NCBI GenBank assembly: GCA_037200525.1
Contig: JBBCGG010000001.1
Span: forward strand, 2,646,501 to 2,710,500
Source: Methylocella sp.
GTDB taxonomy: Bacteria; Pseudomonadota; Alphaproteobacteria; Rhizobiales; Beijerinckiaceae
DNA: 64,000 bases
Direction: 5' to 3'
Part shown: positions 21,503 through 31,623 of the stretch, in pieces
Position numbering within the stretch: the stretch's first letter is position 1
Layout: every line of letters starts with the position of its first letter
Notes under the pieces: generated by a model
Told to the model about the DNA's origin: nothing
The model's database searches: none
Seen by the model: only the letters and a program-made list of their open reading frames with translations
Program-made: the position numbers and the translations under genes

Positions 21503-21625
21503 ATTGCCTCGACCTTATGATTTAGCGACCTGATAGTCCGCATTCATTTGAAATTTGGCGCGCGGTCTTGTCCGGAAAACCGGTCCGGGCAAACGATCCG
21601 CTGTTTCTGAAGCAAGGTGGTTGCA

Positions 21626-23572
21626 GTGTCGCATCGTTTCGCAGAGATCGAGAAGAGCTCAGCTACCGCGACATTTGACGCAAGCCGCACCATTCATTCC
21701 TATTTCGCGGATGTCGTACGGAAGCATCCCGAGAAGCCGGCAATATTTTTCGGCGATGGTTTTATTTCCTATTCTGATCTTGACTGTTCATCTAACCAAT
21801 TCGCTCGATTCCTGACGTCAAAGGGCGTTCGCGCAGGCTCGCTGGTTGGACTGTTTCTGCCGCGCTCGCTGGATGCGGTCGTTGCGATGTTGGGTATTTT
21901 GAAAGCCGGCGCCGCCTTCGTCCCGCTGGATCCGGCCTATCCTTTCGATCACCTCTCATTCATTGCATCAGACGCCAAACCAATTGTCATGGTCACCGCC
22001 GCGCATATGGTCTTATCCGCGCAGCCTCGGCCGTGGTCGGCGCCGACAGTTTTCATCGATGCCGAGGAGGACGCCATAGCGCTTGAAAGCGCAGCGCCCT
22101 TGGCTGAGATCGCGATGGGCGATGATCTCGCCTATGTCATGTATACATCTGGAACGACGGGACGTCCGAAAGGCGTCATGGTTCCGCATCGCGGCGTGAC
22201 GCGCCTCGCTTGCAACAGCTTCGTCGAGCTTGGGCAAGGCGACGTGGTTTTGCAGCTCGCGCCTTTGGCCTTCGATGCCTCGACATTCGAGATCTGGAGC
22301 TGCCTCCTCAACGGGGCGGCGCTCGCTATCGTCGGCCCCGCCCAGCCGAGCTTTGGCGAGATCGGCGAGGCCATCGAAAAACACGACGTTACCACAGCCT
22401 GGCTCACCGCCAGCCTGTTCCACGCAATTGTCGATCATCAGCTCGAGATATTGCGCCCGCTGCGCCAACTGATCGCTGGCGGCGACGTCTTGTCGCCGCG
22501 CCATGTGCGCCGCGTGCTCGACGCAATGCCGCAATGCCGTCTCGTCAACGGTTATGGCCCGACTGAAAACACCACATTCACCTGCTGCCATACGATTGCG
22601 CGCGACGCCCCCGCCGATGCCCCGACGCCGGTCGGCCGCCCGATTGACCATACCCAGATTCATGTCCTCGATCTGGACCTCCGCCCAGTTGCGCGCGGCG
22701 AGATCGGCGAACTCTTCGCAGCCGGCGAGGGCGTAGCGCTCGGATATCTCAACCGGCCTGATCTCACGGCGGAGAAGTTCCTGCCCGATCCTTTCTGCGG
22801 CCAATCAGGGCGACTGATGTACCGCACTGGCGACCTTGTTCGGCAACGACCCGATGACGTGGTCGAGTTCGTTGGCCGCACTGATCGTCAGGTCAAGATC
22901 CGCGGCAAAAGGGTCGAACTTGACGAAGTAGAAGCGCTCGTCCGGCGCCTTCCAGAAGTCGCGGATGCCGCAACGGATGTGCGCGCCCGCACAGGCGGAG
23001 AGCGTAAGATTGTCGCCTATGTGACAATGAAGATTTGTTCATCATTTGACGCGGCGGAATCGCGACGGAAAATGCTCGAATTCGCGCCAAACCATATGAT
23101 CCCCGCGCATTTCGTGATTCTCGAAGAGCTGCCGCGCACGCCGAATGGCAAGGTAGATCGCGCCGCGCTTCCCGATCCGGTAGATGCGGCGGAGGCGGAG
23201 GCCCAGCCTATCGCGGCATTGAGCGAGGTCGAGTCTGCTCTCGCCGCGATTTGGAGCCGACTGCTGAAAATCGGCTCAGTTGGCCTCGACGCCAACTTCT
23301 TCGATCTTGGCGGCGCCTCGCTCGATGTGATGGCGCTGCAAGAAGAAATCAGAACGCGGTTTAGCCGCGAATTGCCGATGACCGCACTCTTCGAATTCAC
23401 CACAATTCGCGCGCTTGCGGCTCATCTGCAAAAGCAGGATCCGGCGCCGAGCCGAAGCGCTGCGGAGTCTCCCGACGGCGGATTAGCGATGGACGACATC
23501 AACAACCGCAGGCTCCGTCAGGCCGAGGCGCTCCGGCGCGTTGCTCGAAACCGCGCGAGGGCAGCGCTTTGA
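21626..23572 (+). CDS. NRPS loading protein, A-T (valine predicted)
   Basis: A stand-alone adenylation plus carrier protein of about 648 residues. It lacks a condensation domain, so it probably starts the line. Core motifs: A3 YTSGTTGRPKG, A4 FDASTFEIW, A5 NGYGPTEN, A7 YRTGD, A10 PNGKVDR with Lys at 512 (counted from 21617). Pocket residues by alignment to GrsA read D-A-F-W-I-G-G-T-F-K, which I recall as a classic valine code. The carrier serine is in GGASLD (568). The C-terminus ends in a basic helix, possibly a docking element for the next protein. GTG at 21626 is preferred (AAGGTGG upstream); GTG 21617 is possible. The stop overlaps the next gene by TTGA. Confidence 0.92.
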   Translation: MSHRFAEIEKSSATATFDASRTIHSYFADVVRKHPEKPAIFFGDGFISYSDLDCSSNQFARFLTSKGVRAGSLVGLFLPRSLDAVVAMLGILKAGAAFVPLDPAYPFDHLSFIASDAKPIVMVTAAHMVLSAQPRPWSAPTVFIDAEEDAIALESAAPLAEIAMGDDLAYVMYTSGTTGRPKGVMVPHRGVTRLACNSFVELGQGDVVLQLAPLAFDASTFEIWSCLLNGAALAIVGPAQPSFGEIGEAIEKHDVTTAWLTASLFHAIVDHQLEILRPLRQLIAGGDVLSPRHVRRVLDAMPQCRLVNGYGPTENTTFTCCHTIARDAPADAPTPVGRPIDHTQIHVLDLDLRPVARGEIGELFAAGEGVALGYLNRPDLTAEKFLPDPFCGQSGRLMYRTGDLVRQRPDDVVEFVGRTDRQVKIRGKRVELDEVEALVRRLPEVADAATDVRARTGGERKIVAYVTMKICSSFDAAESRRKMLEFAPNHMIPAHFVILEELPRTPNGKVDRAALPDPVDAAEAEAQPIAALSEVESALAAIWSRLLKIGSVGLDANFFDLGGASLDVMALQEEIRTRFSRELPMTALFEFTTIRALAAHLQKQDPAPSRSAAESPDGGLAMDDINNRRLRQAEALRRVARNRARAAL

Positions 23573-26500
23573 AAGAAGATCCGTCTGGCTCCGCCTCGCC
23601 GCTTCCTCCCGGCATCGCCATCATCGGCATGGCTGGCAGATTTCCCGGCGCCGCCGATATCGCAACGTTCTGGCGCAACTTGCGCGAAGGCGTTGAATCT
23701 ATAACGCGCTTCAAAGATGCGGAGTTGGAGGACGCTTTCGACTCGAGCGTTCGCAATGATCCGAACTTCGTCGGCGCCCGCGCCGTGCTGGATGGGATCG
23801 AGCAGTTTGACGCTGGCTTTTTCTCCATGCATGCGCGGGAAGCGGAGCTCACCGATCCGCAGCATCGCGTCTTTCTGGAATGCGCCTGGCAGGCGCTAGA
23901 GGATGGCGGCTACGACCCGGCGACCTATAAGGGGGCCATCGGCGTCTTCGCCGGGTGTAGCATGAATTCCTACTTCCTGCGCAATGTCTGCCAGGATCGA
24001 GCGGCGGTGGAGATCTTCACCAGCGACTACCAGATTGGCAGCTATCCGGAATTGCTGGGCTCGTTGCAGGACTTTCTCGCGACGCGGGTGTCCTACAAGC
24101 TCGATCTGCGTGGGCCGAGCGTCAATGTGCAGTCGGCCTGCTCGACCTCTTTGGTCGCCGTCGCGCAAGCTTGTCAGAGCCTCATGCTTTATCAGTCCGA
24201 CATGGCGCTGGCGGGAGGCGCGTCAATCACGCTGCCGCAGCGGCGCGGTTATCTCGCGCAAGAAGGCGCCATGGCCTCGCCGACCGGGCGATGCAGCACC
24301 TTTGACGCCAAGGCCGACGGCACGGTCTTCGGCAATGGGGCCGCCGTCGTCCTGTTGAAACGGATCGAGGATGCGCTCGAAGACGGCGATCATATTTATG
24401 CGGTTATCCGTGGTTCAGCACTGAACAATGACGGGGGCGCCAGGGCCGGCTTTACGGCGCCGAGCGCGAGCGGGCAGGCCAACGTAATCGCGGCTGCGCA
24501 TGCGGCCGCCGAGGTCGATGCGCGCACCATCAGCTATGTCGAATGTCACGGCACGGCGACGCCGCTTGGCGATCCGATTGAAGTTGCCGGACTGACCCGC
24601 GCCTTTCGCGCCAGCACCGAGGACGTTGGTTTCTGCGCTCTTGGCTCGGTGAAGCCGAATGTTGGTCATCTCGACGTCGCGGCCGGCGTGACCGGCCTCA
24701 TCAAAACGGCGCTGGCGTTGCAGCATAGGCAACTGCCGCCGACGCTTTTTTTCGAGACGCCAAATCCGCATATCGCTTTTGATGGCGGGCCGTTCTACGT
24801 CAACACGCAATGGCGCGATTGGCTGCGCGGCGACGAGCCCCGGCGAGCGGGGGTCAGCGCCTTCGGGGTCGGCGGCACCAATGCGCATGTCGTGCTGGAG
24901 GAGGCGCCCTTCGCGGTCCCGGAGCCTTTGGCCCGGCCAGCGCAAATCATTTGCGTTTCGGCGCGCAGCGCTACGGCGCTTGAGGCGGCGCGACGCAATC
25001 TGGCGCGCCACCTCAAGTCCAATCCCGATCTCCCGCTGGCCGATGTCGCTTATACGACGCAGATTGGACGGCGCGCTTTCGGACATCGCGCAGCCGTTGC
25101 CGTCCGGGATATTCAAGCGGCGGCGGCAATGCTGGAATCAGGCCAGGGCGTGGCCTATGGCGAGCAGTGCGCGGCCAGGACCATCGCTTTCATGTTCCCG
25201 GGCCAGGGCGCGCAATATCCCGGCATGGGGATTGACCTCTACCGCACGGAAGCTGCGTTTCGCTCCAGCATGTGGCGCAGCGCCGAGATTTTGAAGCCAG
25301 CGCTTGGCCGCGATCTTTGCGCGCTTCTTTATGGCGAAGGATCCGAACGTCTCGACTCCGAAGCCTTGCAGGCGACGGAGATCGCGCAGCCTGCTTTGTT
25401 CGCGGTTGGCTATGCCCTCGCGGCGCTGTGGCGGAGCTGGGGCGTTGCGCCGCAAATGATGATCGGCCATAGCGTCGGCGAGTTCGTGGCCGCCTGCATC
25501 GCCGGCGTTTTTTCGCACGAGGACGCGCTCGGACTCATCGCCGCTCGCGGCCGTCTGATGCAGGAGATGCCGCGCGGCTCGATGCTGGCCGTACGCCTGC
25601 CCGAAGCCGAGCTGGCGCCATTGCTCGCCGCGCCGCTGGCGCTCGCCGCGATCAACGGGCCAAAACTCTGCGTGGCTGCGGGGCCTGACGAGGCCGTGGC
25701 GGCGCTCGAGAACGAATTGACGGCGCGCGGGCTCATGAGCCGCCGGCTGCACACCTCGCATGCCTTTCATACCCCGATGATGGACCCGGCGGCCGCGGCT
25801 TTGCGGAAGCAATTTGCGGGCGTCAGGCTGTCGCCGCCGAAGTTGCGCGTCATTTCCTCAGTGACTGGCGACTGGCTCAGCGAATCTGAGGCGACCTCGC
25901 CGGACTATTGGGCGGAGCATTGCCGCGCGCCGGTGCGTTTTGGCGATGGGTTGGCGGCGCTGTTGCGCGAAAGTTCGTCAAACAAAGGCTCCAGCGCGGC
26001 CCGCGCGCCGATCCTGATTGAGACTGGGCCGGGGGTTACATTGTCCTCGCTGGCGCGGCAGGGCGGAGCCGGCAGCGGCCCCGACGCGGTTCTGGCCTCG
26101 CTGCCGGACGCATCGCGGGAGGCGGCCGACGAAGATGTGATGGCGAGCTCCGCGGCGCAGCTTTGGTGCGCCGGCGTTTCCATCGACTGGCGCGGCGTCC
26201 ACGCCGGCGCGCGGCGACGGCGCACGCCATTGCCGACCTATCCGTTCGAGCGCACGCGCCATTGGATCGATGCGCCTCCGACTACGCGCCAAACCGGCGC
26301 CGCGCCCGCGCCCGCGCGCGTCGAGCCTGAGTCCATCAATTCCCATTCCGCTGTCGAAACATCATTGACCGAGATATCTGTGAAAATGAATGCAGCGCCG
26401 GGCGCGATCGCCCATCCGGAAGTGAACATGGCTGCACCCGACGGCGCCAAGCTGCGCGAACGGGTGGTCGAGCTTTTTGAGAACCTTTCAGGCGAGTCGA

Positions 26501-29500
26501 TCGCAGGACTTGATCCTGAGACAAGCTTTCTCGAAATGGGCTTCGACTCACTGTTTCTCAGTCAAGTGACGCAGCAATTGCTGCGCGATTTCAAGGTCAA
26601 GCTGACTTTTCGCCAGTTGCTCGGCGATTTCTCGACGATTCCGGCTCTCGTCGCTCATCTCGCCGAAAATCTACCCCGTGAGATTGCGGCGGCTTCTGCG
26701 CCGCAACCCGCTGCGGTTCAGCTCGTCTCGGCATTGCAGCCGATCTCCGCGCCGCCGCAAGGTTTGTCTTCGCCGCCGCGTGGGGTCATTGGGTCCGATG
26801 CGGTCGAACAGGTCATCCGCGATCAGCTCGACGTCATGAGCCGCCTCATGGCGCAGCAGCTCGATGCCCTGCGCGGCGTTGGCGCTACAGCGCAACCTCA
26901 GAGCGCGGCCGCGATGCGGCAGCCTCAGACTATGACGCCAGCGACGGCTCCTGCGTCCGTCGCGACGCCGCCTTCGGCTTCGGTTTCCGCGTCCGCGCCG
27001 CACGACGAACCAAAATCCCGCTTCGATATGATCGCCGCGGCGCGCTCGGCGCCCGCCGCGGAAATGAATGAAATACAGCAGCGCGCGCTCGCCGAGTTGA
27101 CCCTGCGCTTCAATGCGCGCACGCCGGAGTCAAAGCGCCTCACGAAAGACTATCGGCCTGTTCTTGCCGATCCGCGCGCCGCCGCCGGGTTCCGCCAGGA
27201 ATGGAAAGATCTCGTCTATCCGATGGTCAGCGACCGCGCCAGCGGTTCGCGGATCTACGACGTTGACGGCAATGAATACGTTGATCTCGTCAATGGCTAT
27301 GGGCAGACCTTCTTCGGCCACGCGGCGCCTTTCGTCGTCGAGGCGGTCGGCGACCAGTTGCGCAAGGGTTTCGCAATAGGGCCGCAGTCGGCGCTGGCGG
27401 GGCGCGTCGCGGCGCTGTTCAGCGAGATGACCGGCAATGAGCGGGTGACCTTCTGCAACACCGGGTCGGAAGCCGTAATGGCGGCGATGCGAATCTCCCG
27501 CACGGTGACGGGCCGCTCGCTCATCGCCACTTTTACGGGCGATTACCACGGTCAGTTCGACGAGGTCCTTGTCAAAGGGAGCTTACGCTCCGGCGTTGCG
27601 CGCCCGATGGCCGCCGCAGCCGGCATTCCAGCGGAATCAGTGCAGAACATGGTTGTTCTGCCCTATGGCGCGCCGGAATCGCTCGATTGGATCCGCGCTC
27701 ATGCGGAAGAGCTGGCGGCCGTTCTGGTCGAACCGGTGCAAAGCCGCCATCCCGATCTGCGGCCGGTTGAGTTCCTCAAAGAAATCCGCGCGATCACCGA
27801 GACGACGGGAGCCGCGCTGATCTTCGACGAGGTGGTCACCGGCTTCAGGATGCATACCGGCGGCATGCAGGCGCTGTTTGGCATTCGCGCTGATCTTGCA
27901 ACCTACGGCAAGGTCGTCGGCGGCGGCCTGCCGGTCGGCATTCTGGCCGGCAAAGCGGCCTTCATGGACGCGCTTGACGGCGGCATGTGGCGGTATGGCG
28001 ATGATTCCTACCCCGAAGTTGGAATGACCTTTTTCGCCGGTACCTTCGTGCGCCATCCTCTGGTGATGGCGGCTGTGTGGGCCGTTTTGAACCACCTCAA
28101 GGAGCAGGGGCCAGCCCTGCAGGAAAGCGTCAGCGCGCGCACGGCTGGACTAGTGCGGCGCTTGAGCAATTTCGCGCGTCAGCGCGGCGTCGACTTCAAA
28201 ATCGAGACTTTCGGCAGTCTGTTCTTCTTCAACATCAGCGGCGTCAGCCGCTACGCCAGCCTGTTCTATCCGCATATGCTCGAACGCGGCGTTTATATCC
28301 AGGAGCACTATCCTTGCTTCCTGACGACGGCGCATAGCGACGCCGACGTTGCTGCGATCGCCGAGGCGTTTGAAGACAGCATCGTCGCGATGCAAAAAGC
28401 GGATTTCATGCCTGCGCCCGCCGGCATGGGGGCCCCGGAGCAAACCGATTTCCCGCTGACCGAAGCGCAGAATGAAATCTGGCTTGCAGCTCAGCTCTCT
28501 GACGAGGCCTCATGCGCTTTTAACGAGTCGATGACTCTTCGCCTGCGCGGCGCGCTTAATCGCGAGGCCTTGTCGAAAGCGCTGGATGAAGTGGTCGCCC
28601 GGCATGACGCCTTGCGGGGGGCCTTCCAGCCGAATGGCGAGCAAATGCGCATCCTGCCATTGCTGGAGCTTGCACTCACCGAATGTGACTTTGCGGGCCT
28701 GTCGCAGCAAGAGGCGGAGGCCGCTTGGCGCGATCTGTTGGCGAGCGATGCGGGGACGCCATTTGATCTCGCGAATGGGCCGCTCGTGCGAACGAAGCTG
28801 GTTCGCTTTGGAGCCGATGATCACGCTCTGGTTCTGACGGCGCATCACATCATTTGCGACGGCTGGTCATTCAACGTCATCATCGACGAGCTGGCCAAGC
28901 TATATGAGGCGGCGCTGACCGGCGCCGCCGCGGATCTGCCAACGCCAATGTCCTTCAGCCGCTACGGCGTCGAGGAGCGCATCCGGCAGGCGCGGCAGGG
29001 GCCCGCCGTCGATGCGTTCTGGCTGCCGCAATTCACGCCGCCGCCCCCCTCGCTCGACCTGCCAACCGACCGGCCGCGCCGCATTCAGAAAAGCTTTGCC
29101 GGCGCGACCTTGACGCGGACCATTGACGCGGATCTGACGCAGCGTTTCCGCAAAACCGCTGCGCGGCAGGGCTGCACTTTGTTCGTTGCGCTGCTGGCGA
29201 CATTCGAAACTCTGCTCGGGCGACTCTCCGGCCAGAACGAGGTCGTTGTCGGCATCCCCGCGGCGGGACAGTCTGTCGTTGACGGCGATAGCCTCGTCGG
29301 CCATTGCGTCAATTTTCTTCCGCTGCGCGGACGCTGGAGCGACGAGACGACTGTCGCCGAGCATCTGGCTGCGACCCGCCAGATTGTGCTCGCCGCTTAC
29401 GAGAACCAGAGCTTTACGCTCGGCACGCTCGTGCGCAAAATGGCGTTGCCGCGAGAAGCCGGCCGGCGGCCGCTGATCGAAGCGCAGTTCAACCTCGAGC

Positions 29501-31623
29501 GTCTAGGCGGCAAGATAAGTGCGCCGGGACTTGAGATTGACGCCAGGTCCAATCCAAAGCGTCATGTGATTTTCGACTTGTTCTTCAACATCACCGAACA
29601 GGACGGCGGTCTGCGCGTTGATTGCGACTACAACACCGACCTCTTCGGTGAAGCGACGATTGAGCGTTGGATTGGCCATTATCGCACGCTGCTCGTCGAG
29701 ATCGCGACCAATCCCTCGCAGCCCGCATCCGCGCTGCCGCTGATCTCGGCGACGGAGCGCAGATGGCTGACGCATGACCTCAATGATTCGGTCGCGTGCG
29801 ATCTCGACATGCGGCCATTGCATGAGCTGATCGCGGCGCAGGCCGCTCGCACCCCTTCAGCCATCGCTGCGCGCTTTGGCGATGCAGCTTTGACTTATCG
29901 CGAACTCGACGAGCGCTCCAATCGCCTCGCCAATCATCTGCGCGGCGTCGTAACGCAATCGCAAGCCCGCATTGGCATTGCGACGGAACGTTCGCTCGAT
30001 ATGCTGGTCGGCTTGCTGGCGATCATGAAAAGCGGGAGCGCCTATGTGCCGCTGGATCCGCATCATCCGGTGGCGCGCCTGCGTCTCGTAGTCGAGAGCG
30101 CAGCCATCTCCGCGGTGATTTGCGACAACGCCTTTGCCGCGGAGATAGCCTCTGGTTTGCCCATCATTCGGATCGATGCGGACGCCGCCGCAATCGCGGC
30201 CAATCCGGCGAGCGCTCCGCTCGTTGTGGGCGACGTCGAGCGCGCCTGCTATGTCATCTTCACGTCGGGCTCCACGGGGACGCCGAAAGGCGTCGAGATC
30301 GCTCATCGCTCGGTCGTCAATCTTTTATGGTCGATGGCGCGGACGTTGAAATTCGGGGGCGAGGACGTGTTGGTCGCGGCGACGACGATCGCATTCGACA
30401 TCGCGGCGCTCGAATTGTATCTGCCGCTGATCACCGGCGCTCAAGTTGTCATAGCGAGCCGCGACGATGTCCGCGGCGGCTTTGGGCTTGCCGCCCTCAT
30501 CGAGAACTCAAAAGCGACTCTGGTTCAGGCGACGCCTTCGCTGTGGCGGATTCTCATCGAAGCCGGATTTAAGGCCCGCACCGGTTTGAAAATGCTCTGC
30601 GGCGGCGAAGCGCTGCCGCGCGATCTAGCGGACGCGCTGCTGCAAAACGGCGATGAACTGTGGAACGTCTATGGCCCGAGCGAGACCACGATCTGGTCGA
30701 GCATCGGCAAGGTTTCGCAAGGATCGCCTATCACGATTGGCGCGCCGGTGTTGAATACGCAGCTCTATGTGCTCGATAACCGCTATGAGCTGGCGCCGGT
30801 CGGCGTGATCGGGCAATTGTTCATTGGCGGGGACGGGTTGGCGCGCGGCTATTTTCGCCGCCCCGACCTCGACGCAGCAGCGTTCTTCGATATTGCTGTG
30901 ACCGATGGCGTCCCGCAGCGCTTGTATCGCACCGGCGATCTCGCGCGGCGTCTGCCCAATGGCGACATTGAAATGCTTGGCCGCGTCGATGCTCAAGTGA
31001 AGCTGCGCGGATTCCGCATCGAACTTGAGGAAATCGAGGCCGTCATGCGGCAGTGCGAGGGCGTGTCCACCTGCGCGGCGGTGATCGACGCGCAGGTAGG
31101 CGAAACGCCGCGTCTCGTCGGATATTTTGTGCCGGCAACCGGTCAACAAACGCCTTCGCCATCAGCGTTGACGGCCCATGCGGTTCTCCATTTGCCCGAC
31201 TATATGGTGCCTCCGATTTGGGTCAGCCTCGATGCGCTGCCATTGAGCCCTAATGGGAAGCTTGATCGCAAGTCCTTGCCGCAGCCTGACCCGGCGCATG
31301 CGACCGAAAAGCGCGTCATTACCGCGCCGCGAACGCCGCTTGAGAGCAAGCTCGCAAAGATCTGGCGCGAAGTCTTGCAAATTGAAGAGATTGGCGTTCA
31401 CGATAATATCTTCTCGCTCGGCGCCGACTCAATTGACCTCTTTCGCATCGCGGCGCGCATGATGGCGGAAGGCATCGGCCTTGAGGCTCGGCATGTGATG
31501 CGCCTGCCGACGATTGGCGAACTGGCGCGAGCCGCCGATGATCAACCCATCGTCGTCGCTCAGACGGCGCCTTCGTTGAGAAGCTTCAGACGCGGCGTGC
31601 AAGCCAAGGAGCCGTCTGCATGA
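23569..31623 (+). CDS. Hybrid PKS-NRPS: KS-AT-ACP-AMT-C-A-T
   Basis: A 2684-residue synthase, start TTG overlapping the previous stop. Domains: KS about 14-445 (Cys191 in QSACSTS, His in ECHGTAT and KPNVGH); AT about 530-890 (Ser635 in GHSVGEF; HAFH suggests malonyl-CoA); ACP about 955-1035 (Ser994 in GFDSL); Pro/Ala linker to about 1165; class III aminotransferase about 1175-1610 (PLP Lys1448 in YGKVVGGG); C about 1625-2050 (HHIICDG at 1759-1765); A about 2090-2560 (FTSGSTGTPKG); T about 2585-2655 (Ser2621). A-pocket reads D-I-L-Q-L-G-V-I-W-K, one off the glycine code I recall. No KR, DH or ER. The KS-AT-ACP-AMT-C order recalls McyE and mycosubtilin MycA. Confidence 0.95.
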   Translation: MKEDPSGSASPLPPGIAIIGMAGRFPGAADIATFWRNLREGVESITRFKDAELEDAFDSSVRNDPNFVGARAVLDGIEQFDAGFFSMHAREAELTDPQHRVFLECAWQALEDGGYDPATYKGAIGVFAGCSMNSYFLRNVCQDRAAVEIFTSDYQIGSYPELLGSLQDFLATRVSYKLDLRGPSVNVQSACSTSLVAVAQACQSLMLYQSDMALAGGASITLPQRRGYLAQEGAMASPTGRCSTFDAKADGTVFGNGAAVVLLKRIEDALEDGDHIYAVIRGSALNNDGGARAGFTAPSASGQANVIAAAHAAAEVDARTISYVECHGTATPLGDPIEVAGLTRAFRASTEDVGFCALGSVKPNVGHLDVAAGVTGLIKTALALQHRQLPPTLFFETPNPHIAFDGGPFYVNTQWRDWLRGDEPRRAGVSAFGVGGTNAHVVLEEAPFAVPEPLARPAQIICVSARSATALEAARRNLARHLKSNPDLPLADVAYTTQIGRRAFGHRAAVAVRDIQAAAAMLESGQGVAYGEQCAARTIAFMFPGQGAQYPGMGIDLYRTEAAFRSSMWRSAEILKPALGRDLCALLYGEGSERLDSEALQATEIAQPALFAVGYALAALWRSWGVAPQMMIGHSVGEFVAACIAGVFSHEDALGLIAARGRLMQEMPRGSMLAVRLPEAELAPLLAAPLALAAINGPKLCVAAGPDEAVAALENELTARGLMSRRLHTSHAFHTPMMDPAAAALRKQFAGVRLSPPKLRVISSVTGDWLSESEATSPDYWAEHCRAPVRFGDGLAALLRESSSNKGSSAARAPILIETGPGVTLSSLARQGGAGSGPDAVLASLPDASREAADEDVMASSAAQLWCAGVSIDWRGVHAGARRRRTPLPTYPFERTRHWIDAPPTTRQTGAAPAPARVEPESINSHSAVETSLTEISVKMNAAPGAIAHPEVNMAAPDGAKLRERVVELFENLSGESIAGLDPETSFLEMGFDSLFLSQVTQQLLRDFKVKLTFRQLLGDFSTIPALVAHLAENLPREIAAASAPQPAAVQLVSALQPISAPPQGLSSPPRGVIGSDAVEQVIRDQLDVMSRLMAQQLDALRGVGATAQPQSAAAMRQPQTMTPATAPASVATPPSASVSASAPHDEPKSRFDMIAAARSAPAAEMNEIQQRALAELTLRFNARTPESKRLTKDYRPVLADPRAAAGFRQEWKDLVYPMVSDRASGSRIYDVDGNEYVDLVNGYGQTFFGHAAPFVVEAVGDQLRKGFAIGPQSALAGRVAALFSEMTGNERVTFCNTGSEAVMAAMRISRTVTGRSLIATFTGDYHGQFDEVLVKGSLRSGVARPMAAAAGIPAESVQNMVVLPYGAPESLDWIRAHAEELAAVLVEPVQSRHPDLRPVEFLKEIRAITETTGAALIFDEVVTGFRMHTGGMQALFGIRADLATYGKVVGGGLPVGILAGKAAFMDALDGGMWRYGDDSYPEVGMTFFAGTFVRHPLVMAAVWAVLNHLKEQGPALQESVSARTAGLVRRLSNFARQRGVDFKIETFGSLFFFNISGVSRYASLFYPHMLERGVYIQEHYPCFLTTAHSDADVAAIAEAFEDSIVAMQKADFMPAPAGMGAPEQTDFPLTEAQNEIWLAAQLSDEASCAFNESMTLRLRGALNREALSKALDEVVARHDALRGAFQPNGEQMRILPLLELALTECDFAGLSQQEAEAAWRDLLASDAGTPFDLANGPLVRTKLVRFGADDHALVLTAHHIICDGWSFNVIIDELAKLYEAALTGAAADLPTPMSFSRYGVEERIRQARQGPAVDAFWLPQFTPPPPSLDLPTDRPRRIQKSFAGATLTRTIDADLTQRFRKTAARQGCTLFVALLATFETLLGRLSGQNEVVVGIPAAGQSVVDGDSLVGHCVNFLPLRGRWSDETTVAEHLAATRQIVLAAYENQSFTLGTLVRKMALPREAGRRPLIEAQFNLERLGGKISAPGLEIDARSNPKRHVIFDLFFNITEQDGGLRVDCDYNTDLFGEATIERWIGHYRTLLVEIATNPSQPASALPLISATERRWLTHDLNDSVACDLDMRPLHELIAAQAARTPSAIAARFGDAALTYRELDERSNRLANHLRGVVTQSQARIGIATERSLDMLVGLLAIMKSGSAYVPLDPHHPVARLRLVVESAAISAVICDNAFAAEIASGLPIIRIDADAAAIAANPASAPLVVGDVERACYVIFTSGSTGTPKGVEIAHRSVVNLLWSMARTLKFGGEDVLVAATTIAFDIAALELYLPLITGAQVVIASRDDVRGGFGLAALIENSKATLVQATPSLWRILIEAGFKARTGLKMLCGGEALPRDLADALLQNGDELWNVYGPSETTIWSSIGKVSQGSPITIGAPVLNTQLYVLDNRYELAPVGVIGQLFIGGDGLARGYFRRPDLDAAAFFDIAVTDGVPQRLYRTGDLARRLPNGDIEMLGRVDAQVKLRGFRIELEEIEAVMRQCEGVSTCAAVIDAQVGETPRLVGYFVPATGQQTPSPSALTAHAVLHLPDYMVPPIWVSLDALPLSPNGKLDRKSLPQPDPAHATEKRVITAPRTPLESKLAKIWREVLQIEEIGVHDNIFSLGADSIDLFRIAARMMAEGIGLEARHVMRLPTIGELARAADDQPIVVAQTAPSLRSFRRGVQAKEPSA

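Larger units (their letters stand above)
20979..21625. promoter_or_regulatory. AT-rich divergent control region of the NRPS/PKS operon
   Basis: About 640 bp with visibly lower GC than its flanks from roughly 21200 on. It lies between SURF1 (minus) and the first synthase gene (plus), so both promoters should be here. A promoter candidate and two palindromes are listed separately. No gene for a regulator is present in it. Confidence 0.55.
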
